A stretch of 64,000 nt of DNA from Streptomyces diastatochromogenes (GCA_026913215.1 JAPTYK010000001.1:2728001-2792000); one strand, 5' to 3'. Counted from the stretch's first letter, positions 39,901-49,284 are shown. Notes: generated by a model from the sequence alone, not told the origin. A program made the numbers and translations.

Positions 39901-41659
39901 TCCGAACGGCACCAGGCCTCAGCCCCTCGACGCCGTACGGCAGGGCTCCACGGTGAAGATCCTCGTTCCGATCGCCCCCGAGCCCATGCTGCGACTGATC
40001 GACCGAGAGCTGGAGCTCGGCCTGGGCCAGGCCGGCTGCCGGGCGGTCCTGGAACTGCAGGACCGCATCGCCCGAGACAGTCAGATGCGTGCGGCGGTCA
40101 AGGCCGTACGTGAAGCGGAGGACGCCGTCACCAAGATCGAGCTGCTGATCGGCGCGGAGGCCCTGCGCGCCGGGCTGCCCGAAGGGCTGATGGAGGCCGA
40201 GCTGCAGGCGACCGACGGCGCCGAGCCGTCCGGGCACCGCATCGCGCAGATGGCCTTCAACGCGCACGGTGACGGCGTGCTCCAGCGGCACGCCCGGGAC
40301 ATCCAGGCCAGGTTCCCGAACGCCCCCGTCGCATACGGGGGTTCGTCAGCCGCCGTCGCCTTCGTGTCGGACCTCCGGCTGCCGGTGACGTTCGCGGGTT
40401 CCCGGACACCGACCCCGCCCACCTCCGAGACGGTCGAGGGCCCTCGCGACTTCCCCCGACTCCACGACTACCAGGAGGACCTGGTCCGGAACATCAGCGG
40501 TCTCCTCGACCGGCTCGCCCCCCAGCGCGCGATGCTGTCGCTGCCCACCGGCGCGGGCAAGACCCGGGTCACCGCAGAGGCCGTGATCAGGTGGGTGAAG
40601 CAGGTCGGCGACCTGCAGGGCCCTCTGCTGTGGATCGCGCAGACCGAGGAGTTGTGCGAGCAGGCCGTGCAGAGCTGGAAGTTCGTGTGGGGCAAGGTGG
40701 GAGCCGAGCGACCTCTCACCGTCAGCAGGCTCTGGGGCAGCAACGAGGTCGGCGACGTCACCGGCCACCCTCACCTCGTCGTCGCCACGGACGCGAAGCT
40801 CGAACGCTGCCTGGAGACCGACGCGTACGCATGGCTGCGGGCAGCCGCCCTGGTGGTCGTGGACGAGGCACACACCGCCGTCTCCAAGCGCTACACCACG
40901 ATCCTGGGGCACCTGGGCCTCACCCAGTACGAGACGAAGCGGCATCTGCTGGGGCTGACCGCCACCCCCTACCGCAACACCAACGAGGAGGAGACCCGGC
41001 GCCTGGTCGGACGCTTCGGAAACAAGCGGCTCGACGAGGGAGTCTTCCCCTCCGGCGACCCCTACCGGGACCTGCAGGACTGGGGGATGCTCGCCCAGGT
41101 CGAGCACCGCACCCTCCAGGGCGGCAGTATCGAGCTGACCCGGGAGGAAAAGGCACAGGCCGAGCGCATGTCGATGCTCACGCGCGCCGCCGAGCAACGG
41201 CTCGCCGACGACCATGGGCGAAGCCGTCGCATCGTCGACGAGGTGGCAGATCTCCCGGAGGACTGGCCGACCCTGCTCTTCGCCACCTCGGTGGACCACG
41301 CCAAGTACGTGGCGGCCATGCTGAACGACCGCGGGGTGTCGTCCGCCGCAGTGGACGCGACCACCAGCCCTCAGGACCGTCGGCGACGGATCGAGGACTT
41401 CCGCGCCGGTCGCATCCGGGTCCTCACCAACTACGGTGTGCTCTCCCAGGGGTTCGACGCCCCCGCCACCCGGGTCGTTGTGGTGGCCCGACCGGTCTAC
41501 AGCACGAACGTCTACCAGCAGATGATCGGTCGCGGTCTGCGCGGTCCCCGCAACGGCGGCAAGGACACCTGCCTGATCCTCAACGTCAGCGACAACATCG
41601 AGAACTTCGACACCAAGCTCGCCTTCACCCAGTTCGAGCACCTCTGGAGCCCCGCGTGA
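36911..41659 (+). CDS. Giant GHKL-ATPase / SF2 helicase fusion of the defence island
   Basis: An intact 1582-residue protein. The N-terminus is a sacsin/Hsp90-like ATP-binding domain: N-box QLFELVQNAADEI (49-61), G1 region YCANEGTAVTPEG (79-91), G2 RGGQIGRFGVGVKSVL (104-119). Residues about 130-1180 are unrecognised. The C-terminus is a superfamily 2 helicase: Walker A LSLPTGAGKTRVTAEA (near 1211), DEAH as VVVDEAHTAVSK (near 1318), motif III GLTATPYRN and motif VI YQQMIGRGLRGPR (near 1538). Such a protein could remodel or translocate DNA, with the GHKL module acting as an ATP-gated clamp. Its stop overlaps the UvrD start (GTGA). It is the key piece linking this locus to MORC-type and DISARM-type systems. 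Confidence 0.85.
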   Translation: MSDTDSPVIRTVLEQSARVLQTYEVDPGLIPEHANSERRITQGGYGDRQLFELVQNAADEIASHPGGTVHVVLTDTHLYCANEGTAVTPEGAETILRMSMSRKRGGQIGRFGVGVKSVLVVTDTPQFFSTTGSFGFDREWAYERIRSVRGVEEHLGASFEAPVLRMARPLDMDAERAQDLVLDELLRWATTVVRLPLLRGAAERLAQDMHGGRTSASSREEFPLGFQLLSPHVARVVLEDRRPRPVVRRVLTAEQTGDRHTVYEERTGKPTTADRWRVFSVTHEPGPAARADAGELHDRLTLDLAWAVPALVKDATTGLHLSPKSRGRGRFWSFFPTKYEMSLSGILNGAWKTNEDRQNLLDSSAFNEEMIKVSAGLVVDSLPRLAPAEDPAAYLPLLPGRVKEAISWADEFLTREIWARAAIRPSLPDQDGVLRVPTELRIPPRLDKDRLTRWLRMWHECPGRPSDWLHPSAEVDTLRSGKVEHILTAAGHQRADVRAWLEALVASGTAEASAAAIRILTDMVEHGSPYADEARQAKIVLTEEHGLVAPVAGQVFRRTDEGGLPESLVYVVGSIAQDPSLAHALNVLNIHEAHAEGRFTSVLDQGFDGYGDAEWERFWELFRRAGGRRLSHTVLEKVPHPRETLHVRTADGRFRPVRDCMIPGAVVTAERDPGIAVDTRFHSDDLSFFPDLGLRERPSASVRPEGEEWFEEYREAVHSAYLRKLDNHAPRPALSRMKVEGSPVGGPLHLFRALSDESRAAFLKALPDEAVVDNWTRQIGAQTSTRQSVASPIRWMLRKYGYVTTSQGLKPLTEAVGPQLAAYRDALPVADVSPEKARKLHLATTVDEVPADRWEALLTELSHSEDDAFVGSTYVMLTRFGADFPEDSLTRCRIGDVWGTRPDEEITVAVGATEYRALRAEQLPALLVSKAEDAELLIDKWGMLRFADVISKETREVPEGDPVPLVELFPGLRQQLNSTNRNSLVQRCSELEELTRTPNGTRPQPLDAVRQGSTVKILVPIAPEPMLRLIDRELELGLGQAGCRAVLELQDRIARDSQMRAAVKAVREAEDAVTKIELLIGAEALRAGLPEGLMEAELQATDGAEPSGHRIAQMAFNAHGDGVLQRHARDIQARFPNAPVAYGGSSAAVAFVSDLRLPVTFAGSRTPTPPTSETVEGPRDFPRLHDYQEDLVRNISGLLDRLAPQRAMLSLPTGAGKTRVTAEAVIRWVKQVGDLQGPLLWIAQTEELCEQAVQSWKFVWGKVGAERPLTVSRLWGSNEVGDVTGHPHLVVATDAKLERCLETDAYAWLRAAALVVVDEAHTAVSKRYTTILGHLGLTQYETKRHLLGLTATPYRNTNEEETRRLVGRFGNKRLDEGVFPSGDPYRDLQDWGMLAQVEHRTLQGGSIELTREEKAQAERMSMLTRAAEQRLADDHGRSRRIVDEVADLPEDWPTLLFATSVDHAKYVAAMLNDRGVSSAAVDATTSPQDRRRRIEDFRAGRIRVLTNYGVLSQGFDAPATRVVVVARPVYSTNVYQQMIGRGLRGPRNGGKDTCLILNVSDNIENFDTKLAFTQFEHLWSPA

Positions 41660-43556
41660 TCGACGCCTACCTCGACACTCCGCCGCTCACCGATGAGCAG
41701 CGGGCCGTGGTCGAGCAACCGTGGGACGCACGGGTGCTCGTCACCGCCGGAGCGGGGGCGGGCAAGACGCACACACTGGTGCGCCGGCTCGACGCCCTGT
41801 GCGGGCACGAGGACCCGGAGGAGGTCCTGGAGGCGTCCGAGATCCTCGTGCTGACCTTCTCCCGGGCGGCCGCGCGCGAGTTGCGCGAGCGGATCGTCCG
41901 TCACGGGGAACGGGCACGGCGCGTCCGGGCCCAGACCTTCGACGCCTGGGCATACGGAGTGCTGCGACAAGCCCACCCTGACGGCGACTGGGCCGGGGTC
42001 GGCTTCGACGAGCGGATCGTGGCGGCCACGCAGGCGATCGAGAAGGGGGCCCTGGAGGCGGGCGACGCAGCGCCTCCCGCCCATGTGGTGATCGACGAGG
42101 TGCAGGACCTGCTGGGTGGCCGGCGTGAACTGGTCGAGACACTGCTCGATCGATACCAGGACAGCTGCGGATTCACCGTCGTCGGCGACGCAGCCCAGAA
42201 CGTCTACGGATTTCAGATCGACGACCTGGCCGAACGGGCCGACGAGACCGGACGGTTCTTCGACTGGCTGCGCGCCTCGTACCCGGATGAACTGGTCGAG
42301 CTCCACCTCACTCGGAACTTCCGTGCCGTCACGCCCGAGGCCCGCGCGGCCCTGCACCTCGGCCCTCGCCTGCAGGAGGTCACGGACCCGGACGAGGGCG
42401 CGAACCTGTACGAGGAGCTGCGCGAGCTGCTGCTGGAGCCGGCGAACACCATGGCCGACCTCACCGATCCGCTCACCCTGGGCTCGCTGCGGAGGACGTC
42501 CGACAGCTGCGCGATCCTCACTCGCGACAATCGCCAGGCCCTCGCGGTGTCGGAGCTGCTCCACGAGCACGCGGTCCCCCACCGGCTGCGGCGCCCTTGG
42601 AGGACCGACCGGTCCCGCATTGGGTGGCCGAGCTGTTGCGCCGGACCGAGGCAAACGGCCTCACCGAGGAACGTTTTCGCATGCTGCTCGCAGAAATCCC
42701 CCTGCCGTACGAGCCGAACCCGACCGCGCTGTGGTCGGTGCTGCGTCGTGCCGCGCGCGGAGCCGGACGGAACGTGCTCGACCTGGAGGGGCTGCGCCGT
42801 GTCGTCGCCGACGGCCGGTTCCCCGACGAGGCCGGAGCCCTCGAGACCGAGCCCCTCGTCGTCTCCACCGTCCACCGGGCCAAAGGACTGGAGTTCGACC
42901 GCGTGATCGTGCTCGCCCCACCGTCCGTCGCCGAGCTCCGCAAGCAGCACAAGGACGACCTCGACCTTCCTGCCGAGGCACGAGCGCTGTACGTGGCGAT
43001 GACCCGGGCCCGCCAGGACCTCCACCACGTGGCCCTTCCCGAGCTGCCGCTCATGCGCAGAGCGGGGCGCGGAAGTCCGGACGTCGGTACGTGGCCGGGT
43101 GGCGACCGTACGACCGGTTCGGGATCGTCGCCGAGGCCGGCGACGTGGCCCGGGACCGTCCCGCCGGGCACGAGTCCGATGCCGTCGCGACCCAGTCCTA
43201 CCTCCTGGAGCGGGTCGCGGCCGGGGACGCCGTGGTCCTGCGCAAGCGCCACGACGTACCGATGGGCGAACATCAGAGCCCCCGTACGTGATCGTGCACG
43301 ACGGCTGGGAGATCGGCGAGGCGTCGGAGCGGTTCCGCGAGGACCTGTTCCAGGTGCAGAAGGTGAACCGGACCTGGGACCCTGGTGGCCGGACGAGATC
43401 CACGGCATACGGATCGACACTCTGGAGACCGTGGCCGGCAGCACCGCCGCCGGCGCCAACGCAGGCCTGGGCGACCGGGGTCTGTGGATCGCCGCCCGGC
43501 TCACCGGCGTCGGTCGGTACCGCCGGTCCGAGGAGAACGAGGAGAGGAACGCATGA
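41656..43556 (+). CDS. UvrD/Rep-like superfamily 1 helicase
   Basis: Motif I is RVLVTAGAGAGKTHTLVRRL, Ia is ILVLTFSRAAARELRERI, and II is HVVIDEVQDLLGG (DEVQD in place of DEAQD). Motif III is FTVVGDAAQNVYGFQ, IV is LHLTRNFRAVTPEARA, V is VVSTVHRAKGLEFDRVIVLA and VI is ALYVAMTRARQDLHHV. After it come about 180 residues including FREDLFQVQKVNRTWDP. Frame shifts near 42590, 43080, 43285 and 43385 split it; the restored length is about 633. It begins with GTG overlapping the helicase stop and ends overlapping drmA (ATGA), so it is an integral operon member. Predicted 3'-5' DNA unwinding. Confidence 0.85.
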
Positions 43557-46500
43557 CGCACGTGGCAGGCGAGCACGACGAGCACTACCGGGTCCGGGAC
43601 GAGGAACTCCTGGTCGGGCTGCGCCGCGAACTCCTGGGTCCTTCTCCCGACGCAACCCCGGAGGACCGGGACGAGGTCCTCGTCCAGGACGCTCCGATCG
43701 ACCGCTACGTCGCCGGTGTCCTCTATCCGCGGCCCGTGGACGCCGCTGCGGCGGATCGGCTCCACGACGCGGGGCAGGACAAGGACGCGTCGGACACTGC
43801 TCCGCTGCTCTCCCGCAAGGAAGGCGACGAGTCCACCACCGCCGATGAAGTCGGGGCCTCCGCGTCCCGGCGCCCCTCGTCGATGGGCCTCACCTTCGCG
43901 GTCGACCCGGCCGAGAGTCCTTCGATCGTGGTCCACGCGCAGGCCGCCCTCTACGAGCCCACCGACGCGGACGGGCGGCCCGTACCGGCCCGACGCGCCG
44001 AGGCACGCACCACCTCCGACCAGCAGGAACAGTGGCATCGCAAGGTTCTGTCCCTGCCCTCCACCACGATCGACGTGTGCACGCCCAACGCCAAGATCGA
44101 TGTGTCTCTCGGAGAGAGGGCCGCTCTTCGGGTCAACGTACGTCGTCCTCGACCGACCACCGGAACCGTCACCGTCACCGTCACACTCGTCAACACCCAG
44201 CGGGTCGGCGAGCACGATCTGCAGGACGCCGCGTCCCTCTTCCAGTGCGGCCTCACGGTCCGTGCCACGAACGGGTCCAGCGCCTTCGTCGAGCGCACCG
44301 CCCCGGGCTCCTCGCACGACGACGAGGTGGCCACCAGCCGCCTGCTCCACCGCCATGCCCCGACCTTCGCCGTCGGGCACGGATGCTCCGCCGTCTGGGA
44401 CTGGCCGGCCCCGCCGATCGGGGTGACGGACTCCATGAAGGCCGCCGTGACGGAGGTGCGCAGCGAGTTCCTGCCCGCCGTCGAAGTGCTCCTCTCCGAC
44501 TCCAACCCCGAGATCGACAGCTCCGCGCTGTCCATGCTCGGGCTCGCCGAGGGCTCGGACGCGGACGTCCTGGACGCGCTGGAGACGCTGGCCGCCGGCT
44601 ATGAGCAGTGGATCGACCGCAAGCAGACGGAGGCCGTCGCGCTGGAGGGCACGCAGTACGGACCGCCTGCGCTCGAACAGGTGGTGACCTGTCGGGAAGC
44701 GCTTCGGAGGATCCGCGCGGGTATCGCGCTCCTCGGCGACGAGGACAAGCCCGAGCTGATGCGGGCCTTCCGGCTCGCCAACCGTGCCATGGCCGAGCAG
44801 CGTGCCCGCAGCGCCTGGGTCAAGGGCGGCGGGGTCGGCGCCCCTGATCCGGCGGCCGGCCGATGGCGTCCCTTCCAGATCGCGTTCGTCCTCCTCTGCC
44901 TGTCCGGCATCGACGACCCGGACCACGAGGACCGTACGGTCGCCGACCTGCTCTGGTTCCCGACAGGTGGTGGCAAGACCGAGGCGTACCTGGGGCTGAT
45001 CGCGTTCACGGCGTTCCTGCGCCGGATCCGGCGCGGCACCGACGGCGGCGGCGTGACCGTGCTCATGCGCTACACCCTGCGGCTGCTCACCCTGCAGCAG
45101 TTCGAACGGGCCGCGATCCTGCTGTGCGCCATGGAGCACATGCGCCGTGGTCTCGTCTCGGAGCTGGGCTCCGAGGAGTTCTCGATCGGAATGTGGGTGG
45201 GGCGCTCGGCCACGCCCAACACCCTGGAGGAGGCGGACAAGAAACTGGGCGAACTCCGCAGGGACCTCGGCAGGCGCCTCGCCACCGAGAATCCGGTCCA
45301 GCTGCATGCCTGCCCCTGGTGCGGCACCCGCCTCGACGCTCGGGACTACGCGGTCGAGCAGGAGGCACGACGCATGCACGTGCGGTGCCCTGGATCCGAC
45401 TGCGACTTCGGCGGCGGCCTTCCGGTCCACCTGATCGACGAGGCCGTCTACGCCGCCCGACCCACCCTCGTGATCGCCACTGTCGACAAGTTCGCCTCGA
45501 TGCCGTGGCGGCCCGCCACAGCGGCGCTCTTCAACCGGGACGACCCGACGGACTGCACGCCGCCGCCCGAACTGATCGTTCAGGACGAACTCCATCTCAT
45601 CTCGGGCCCGCTGGGGACGCTCACAGGCCTCTACGAGACGGCTGTGGACGCCCTCGCCGACCGTCCGAAGGTGATCGCCTCCACAGCGACCATCCGACGC
45701 GCCGCCGACCAGGGGTTGAGCCTCTTCGCCCGGGGAGTGCGCCAGTTCCCGCCCGCAGGCCTGGACTCCCGGGACTCGTGGTTCGCCGTCGAGACGCCTC
45801 GGAAGGAGAAGGCGAGCCGCCTCTACGTGGGTCTGCTCGCCCCCGGCACCAGCCAGTCCACCCTCCTCATCCGCACCTACGCCACCCTGATGCACCGCGC
45901 CAAGCAGGCACGGGCCGACGACGCGGTCCGCGACGCCTATTGGAGCCTGGTGGGCTACTTCAACAGCCTTCGGCTGCTGTCCGCCGCCGAGCTCCAGGTC
46001 CACGACGACGTCGTGGACTACCTGGAACTGCTCGCCGAGCGGGAAGGCGTGGAGGTCCGATCCTCCGCGAACTACTCGGAGCTGACCAGCCGCGTCGACG
46101 CGAGCGACATCCCCGCCCGCCTCAAGAGCATCGAGAAGAGGCTTCCCGACGAGGACACGGTGGATGTCCTGCTCGCCACCAACATGATCGCGGTCGGCGT
46201 GGACGTGGATCGACTCGGCCTGATGGCTGTCATGGGACAGCCCCAGACCACCGCCGAGTACATCCAGGCCACCAGCCGCGTCGGCCGGGCCCATCCCGGC
46301 CTGGTCGCCGTCATGCTCAACGCCACCCGATCCCGCGACCGTTCGCACTACGAGAACTTCCTGCACTTCCACTCCGCCCTCTACCGCGAGGTCGAGTCCA
46401 CGTCGGTCACTCCCTTCTCGGCCCGCGCGCGCGAGCGCGGACTCCACGCGGTGATCGTCGCCCTGGCACGGATTCTCCTCCCCGAGGCCCGCGCCAACGA

Positions 46501-46816
46501 CGCCGCCGGAAGGGTCGAGTCGTACGAGCACCGGCTCCGCCGGGACATCGGGGCGATCCTCCTCGACCGTGTGGCCGGCATCGTCCCGGCAGAGCGTGAA
46601 GCCGTGGCCCGCGCTTTCGACGAGTTCGTCGATTGGTGGTGTGCCGAGGCGGATGTCCACGGCCGCCTGTACTTCGAACCACAGCGGGGTGATCGCACCC
46701 CGTCCCTGCTGAAGTCGTACGACGACGAGTCCCAGGACGCCGAGGCATGGCGCACGCTGTGGAGCCTGCGCGATGTCGACGCCGAGTCCGCCCTGTTCAT
46801 GGAGGCATCCCGATGA
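43553..46816 (+). CDS. drmA: DISARM helicase DrmA
   Basis: An intact 1087-residue protein from MTHVAGEHDEHYRVRDEELL VGLRRELLGPSPD. The N-terminal half is beta-rich. The helicase core has Walker A LLWFPTGGGKTEAYLGL (about 466-482), a zinc finger CPWC...CPGSDC (about 586-620), the DExH-type motif IVQDELHLISGPLGT (about 675) and motif VI AEYIQATSRVGRAHPG (about 900). This combination and the DrmB gene directly after it define the DISARM core pair. In DISARM, DrmA and DrmB form a complex that translocates on DNA and blocks invading phage DNA. The start overlaps the UvrD stop and the end overlaps drmB (ATGA). Confidence 0.9.
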   Translation: MTHVAGEHDEHYRVRDEELLVGLRRELLGPSPDATPEDRDEVLVQDAPIDRYVAGVLYPRPVDAAAADRLHDAGQDKDASDTAPLLSRKEGDESTTADEVGASASRRPSSMGLTFAVDPAESPSIVVHAQAALYEPTDADGRPVPARRAEARTTSDQQEQWHRKVLSLPSTTIDVCTPNAKIDVSLGERAALRVNVRRPRPTTGTVTVTVTLVNTQRVGEHDLQDAASLFQCGLTVRATNGSSAFVERTAPGSSHDDEVATSRLLHRHAPTFAVGHGCSAVWDWPAPPIGVTDSMKAAVTEVRSEFLPAVEVLLSDSNPEIDSSALSMLGLAEGSDADVLDALETLAAGYEQWIDRKQTEAVALEGTQYGPPALEQVVTCREALRRIRAGIALLGDEDKPELMRAFRLANRAMAEQRARSAWVKGGGVGAPDPAAGRWRPFQIAFVLLCLSGIDDPDHEDRTVADLLWFPTGGGKTEAYLGLIAFTAFLRRIRRGTDGGGVTVLMRYTLRLLTLQQFERAAILLCAMEHMRRGLVSELGSEEFSIGMWVGRSATPNTLEEADKKLGELRRDLGRRLATENPVQLHACPWCGTRLDARDYAVEQEARRMHVRCPGSDCDFGGGLPVHLIDEAVYAARPTLVIATVDKFASMPWRPATAALFNRDDPTDCTPPPELIVQDELHLISGPLGTLTGLYETAVDALADRPKVIASTATIRRAADQGLSLFARGVRQFPPAGLDSRDSWFAVETPRKEKASRLYVGLLAPGTSQSTLLIRTYATLMHRAKQARADDAVRDAYWSLVGYFNSLRLLSAAELQVHDDVVDYLELLAEREGVEVRSSANYSELTSRVDASDIPARLKSIEKRLPDEDTVDVLLATNMIAVGVDVDRLGLMAVMGQPQTTAEYIQATSRVGRAHPGLVAVMLNATRSRDRSHYENFLHFHSALYREVESTSVTPFSARARERGLHAVIVALARILLPEARANDAAGRVESYEHRLRRDIGAILLDRVAGIVPAEREAVARAFDEFVDWWCAEADVHGRLYFEPQRGDRTPSLLKSYDDESQDAEAWRTLWSLRDVDAESALFMEASR

Positions 46817-48671
46817 CCCCGCCCCCCTCGCGTCGCCGCCGTACCGGCACGGACGGCCGGGCACCCGCCCACAATCTGCTCCGCCGAGGCTCGGTCCGCC
46901 GCTCCCAGATGATCACCACCTACGGGGTCGGTTCGCTGATCGCGGTGGACCACGAGTCCTTCGTCGTCTCCGGTCTCGACGGCGCCGACGAGCACTGGAG
47001 GACCGACGAGTCCCCTCGCATCCACGAACGGCGACTCGCCCGTCTCCTGGGTGTCCAGTACTTCAGGCTGCCCCCCGCGTCCGACGACACCAGCAAGGAC
47101 GGGGTCCGCGTCCGACGCTTCCCGCTCATGCACTCCTGTCCGGAGTGCGGCGAGCTGCGTCGCTGGAACCAGTTCAACCCACCGGCCGGCAGGAGTGAGT
47201 GCGGCACCTGCGGGGTGGACCTCGTGCCCTCCCGTTTCGTCATCGCCTGCGAAGCGGGGCACCTCGATGAGTTCCCCTACTGGCACTGGGTCCACAGGAC
47301 CGCCGGCATCGGCACGACCGCCGCCGGACTGTGCGGCGGCACCCTCATGCTGCGCTCCTCGGGACGCAGCTCATCCCTCCGTTCCATCATCGTGTCCTGC
47401 ACCTGTGGGGTACCGGAGGTCTCGATGGAGGGCTCCTTCCGCAGGACTGCCCTCAAGGACCTGGGGCTGCGCTGCCGCGGCACCCGCCCATGGCTCGGCA
47501 CATCCGTCCCGGCGGAGACCTGTGGCCTCGCCGCCCGTACGCTCCAGCGCGGTTCCTCCTCCGTGTGGCAGCCCGTCCTGAAGTCGGCGTTGTCCATCCC
47601 CCATGGAGCGACGGCCGGGCCGACCCTCTCGCGGAGCACTGGGAGCAACTGCATGAGCTGGACGGAAGGGAAGAGGTCGAGCTGTGCCTCAAGTTCCTGT
47701 TCAAGGGCAGGATCCCGGTCTCCGTCGACGAGGTCATGGCCCTCCTCGCCGCCGAACGCGAAGAGGATCCGGAAGGGGACGAGCCGCCTTCCTTCGACCA
47801 CCGCTACCTCGCACTGCGGCACAAGGAGTACGAGCGGCTCCGCGCCGGCAACGACGAGCGCGAACGCTCCCACGAGGAACAGTTCGTCTGCGAGACCCCA
47901 CTCGGCGACCCGACGCCTCTCCAGCCACTCGGCGTCGTCGGCCCGATGTTGGTGAAGAAGCTCCGCGAGGTCCGCGCACTCAAGGCATTCACCCGGCTCG
48001 CCGACCCCGACTCGACCACCGAGGGCAAGGAGGCCGCCCTCTCCACGGCGTCCCTGGCCTGGCTGCCCGCGATGGAGGTCCGCGGCGAGGGCGTCTTCCT
48101 CCGACTCGCCGGTGACCGGCTCGACAGCTGGTCCCGTTCGGAGGCCGTACGAGCCCGTGCCGAACGGATCCGCACCGCACACGAGAGGTTGATGCGGCAG
48201 CGGGCCTCGGACCCTTCCCTGGTCCCGCCCTCCCCGGCCGGGCCACGCATGATCCTGCTCCACACTCTGGCCCACGTGCTCATCACCGAGTGGAGCCTCG
48301 ACGCCGGCTACCCGGCCGCCGCGCTCCGCGAGCGCCTGTACGCCGACGAGGACATGGCAGGGATCCTCATCTACACGGCGACGAGCGACTCCGCCGGCAG
48401 TCTCGGAGGGCTCGTCGCCCAAGGCGAACCCGCCCGGCTCGCCGCCACGATCCGGGGGGCCGTGCACAGGGCGGAGTGGTGCTCCTCCGATCCGCTCTGC
48501 ATCGAGGCCGAGGCGTCTGGAACGGCCGGCACCAATCTCGCGGCCTGTCATGCCTGCGTGATGCTCCCCGAGACGAGCTGCGAGCACAACAACATCCTGC
48601 TCGACCGCGCATTGCTCGTGGGTACCCCGGAGAACCCGTCGATCGGGTTCTTCGCCGACCTGCTCTCCTGA
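46813..48671 (+). CDS. drmB: DISARM DUF1998 protein DrmB
   Basis: The family opening RRGSVRRSQMITTYGVGSLI AVDHESFVV is clear. It is followed by a Cys4 zinc site CPECGELRRWNQ ... CGTCGVD, FVIACEAGHLDEFPYWHWVH, and the DUF1998 part RMILLHTLAHVLITEWSLDA GYPA, LIYTATSDSAGSLGGLVAQG and the terminal Cys cluster CHACVMLPETSCEHNNILLD R. One frame shift near 47600 in a C run. About 619 residues. Partner of DrmA. The operon ends here; no drmC (phospholipase D) gene follows, which separates this locus from classical DISARM class 1 and 2. Confidence 0.9.
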
Positions 48672-48737
48672 ACCTCGAGGGAATGTCCTCGTTAGGCTCT
48701 CACCGTAGAAATGTCGATACGAACACGAGGTGACACC

Positions 48738-49040
48738 ATGCCCCGCATCCCCTCCCCCGCCATAGCCGCCGCCGGACTCGTCGGCGGTTACGCCGTCGCG
48801 CGGTGGACGAAGAAGCGGCCGCTCGGGGGTGTCGTGCTGGCGGCGGCCGGTGGGGTGGCTGCGAGGGAGTGGCAGCAGGTGGGTGGGGCGAAGGTGGCTG
48901 CCGGGCTGGGCGCCGCGTACGTCGCCGCCTTTGCCGGGTCGCATCCGCTCGCGAAGAAGATCGGGGCGTGGCCGGCCGTGTTCTCCGTCGCCGGGGGCAT
49001 GGCGGCGGCTTCCTGGGCCGTCACCCGCGGGAAGGACTGA
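48738..49040 (+). CDS. Small membrane protein, Streptomyces-type hypothetical
   Basis: 100 residues with three hydrophobic, Ala/Gly-rich stretches ([48 protein letters not shown]) that resemble a compact membrane protein. GAGGTG lies 6 bp before the ATG and a TAGGCT -10-like hexamer lies at 48693-48698. The end of the gene is the first copy of a 60-bp tandem repeat. No function recognised. It does not look like part of the defence island. Confidence 0.7.
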   Translation: MPRIPSPAIAAAGLVGGYAVARWTKKRPLGGVVLAAAGGVAAREWQQVGGAKVAAGLGAAYVAAFAGSHPLAKKIGAWPAVFSVAGGMAAASWAVTRGKD

Positions 49041-49200
49041 CCCACGTCCGGGGCTGGGTCCACCGCCCGGGGCTGGGCCGTCACCCGCAGGAAGGCCTGA
49101 CCCACGTCCGGGGCGGGGTCCACCGCCCGGGGCTGGGCCGTCACCCGCGAAAGGCCTGCCCCACGCCCGGGGCTGGGCCGTCACCCGCGGAAGGTGGCCG
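49020..49200. repeat. 60-bp tandem repeat copying the end of the preceding gene
   Basis: About 2.7 units, each beginning GTCACCCGCGGGAAGGACTG and containing CCCACGTCCGGGGCTGGG and CCACCGCCCGGGGCTGGGCC. The first unit holds the last codons and stop of the small membrane protein gene, and later units carry that stop region onward as non-coding DNA. Unit length is exactly 60 bp with few changes, suggesting recent duplication. Confidence 0.85.
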
Positions 49201-49282
49201 CCCCACCCGGGCCCCAGCCCCTCGCCCGGGCCCCAGCCTCCCTCGCCCGGGCCCCAGCCTCCCTCACCCGGGCCCCCATCCC
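49201..49282. repeat. 21-bp tandem repeat (CCCTCGCCCGGGCCCCAGCC)
   Basis: Three to four units directly following the 60-bp repeat and ending at the stop codon of the convergent DUF445 gene. The CCCGGG core makes each unit partly self-complementary, so the array could serve as a transcription end for both sides. Confidence 0.75.
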
Positions 49283-49284
49283 CC

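Noticed and set aside
37883..40291. 802-residue open frame on the minus strand opposite the GHKL-helicase gene
   Set aside because: Shadow of the intact plus-strand gene; no ribosome site, no domain, composition typical of antisense GC-rich frames.
42518..46864. 1448-residue open frame on the minus strand opposite the UvrD and drmA genes
   Set aside because: It is the antisense shadow of two genes with clear helicase motifs; its product is Val/Gly/Arg-rich without any domain and arises from the high GC at codon position three.
28939..48671. Integrative element or prophage carrying the defence island
   Set aside because: No integrase, recombinase, transposase, attachment-site repeat or flanking tRNA was seen at either border; acquisition by transfer remains possible but unsupported by borders.
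43553..48671. Classical DISARM class 1 or class 2 assignment
   Set aside because: drmA and drmB are present, but I found no phospholipase D-like drmC (HxK motif), no SNF2-type drmD, no adenine methylase and no drmE in the window.
47277..49184. 635-residue minus-strand frame opposite drmB and the 60-bp repeat
   Set aside because: Shadow frame; its C-terminal repeats simply reflect the tandem DNA repeat.
49020..49282. Possible CRISPR array
   Set aside because: The units are directly adjacent with no unique spacers, and no cas gene is present.
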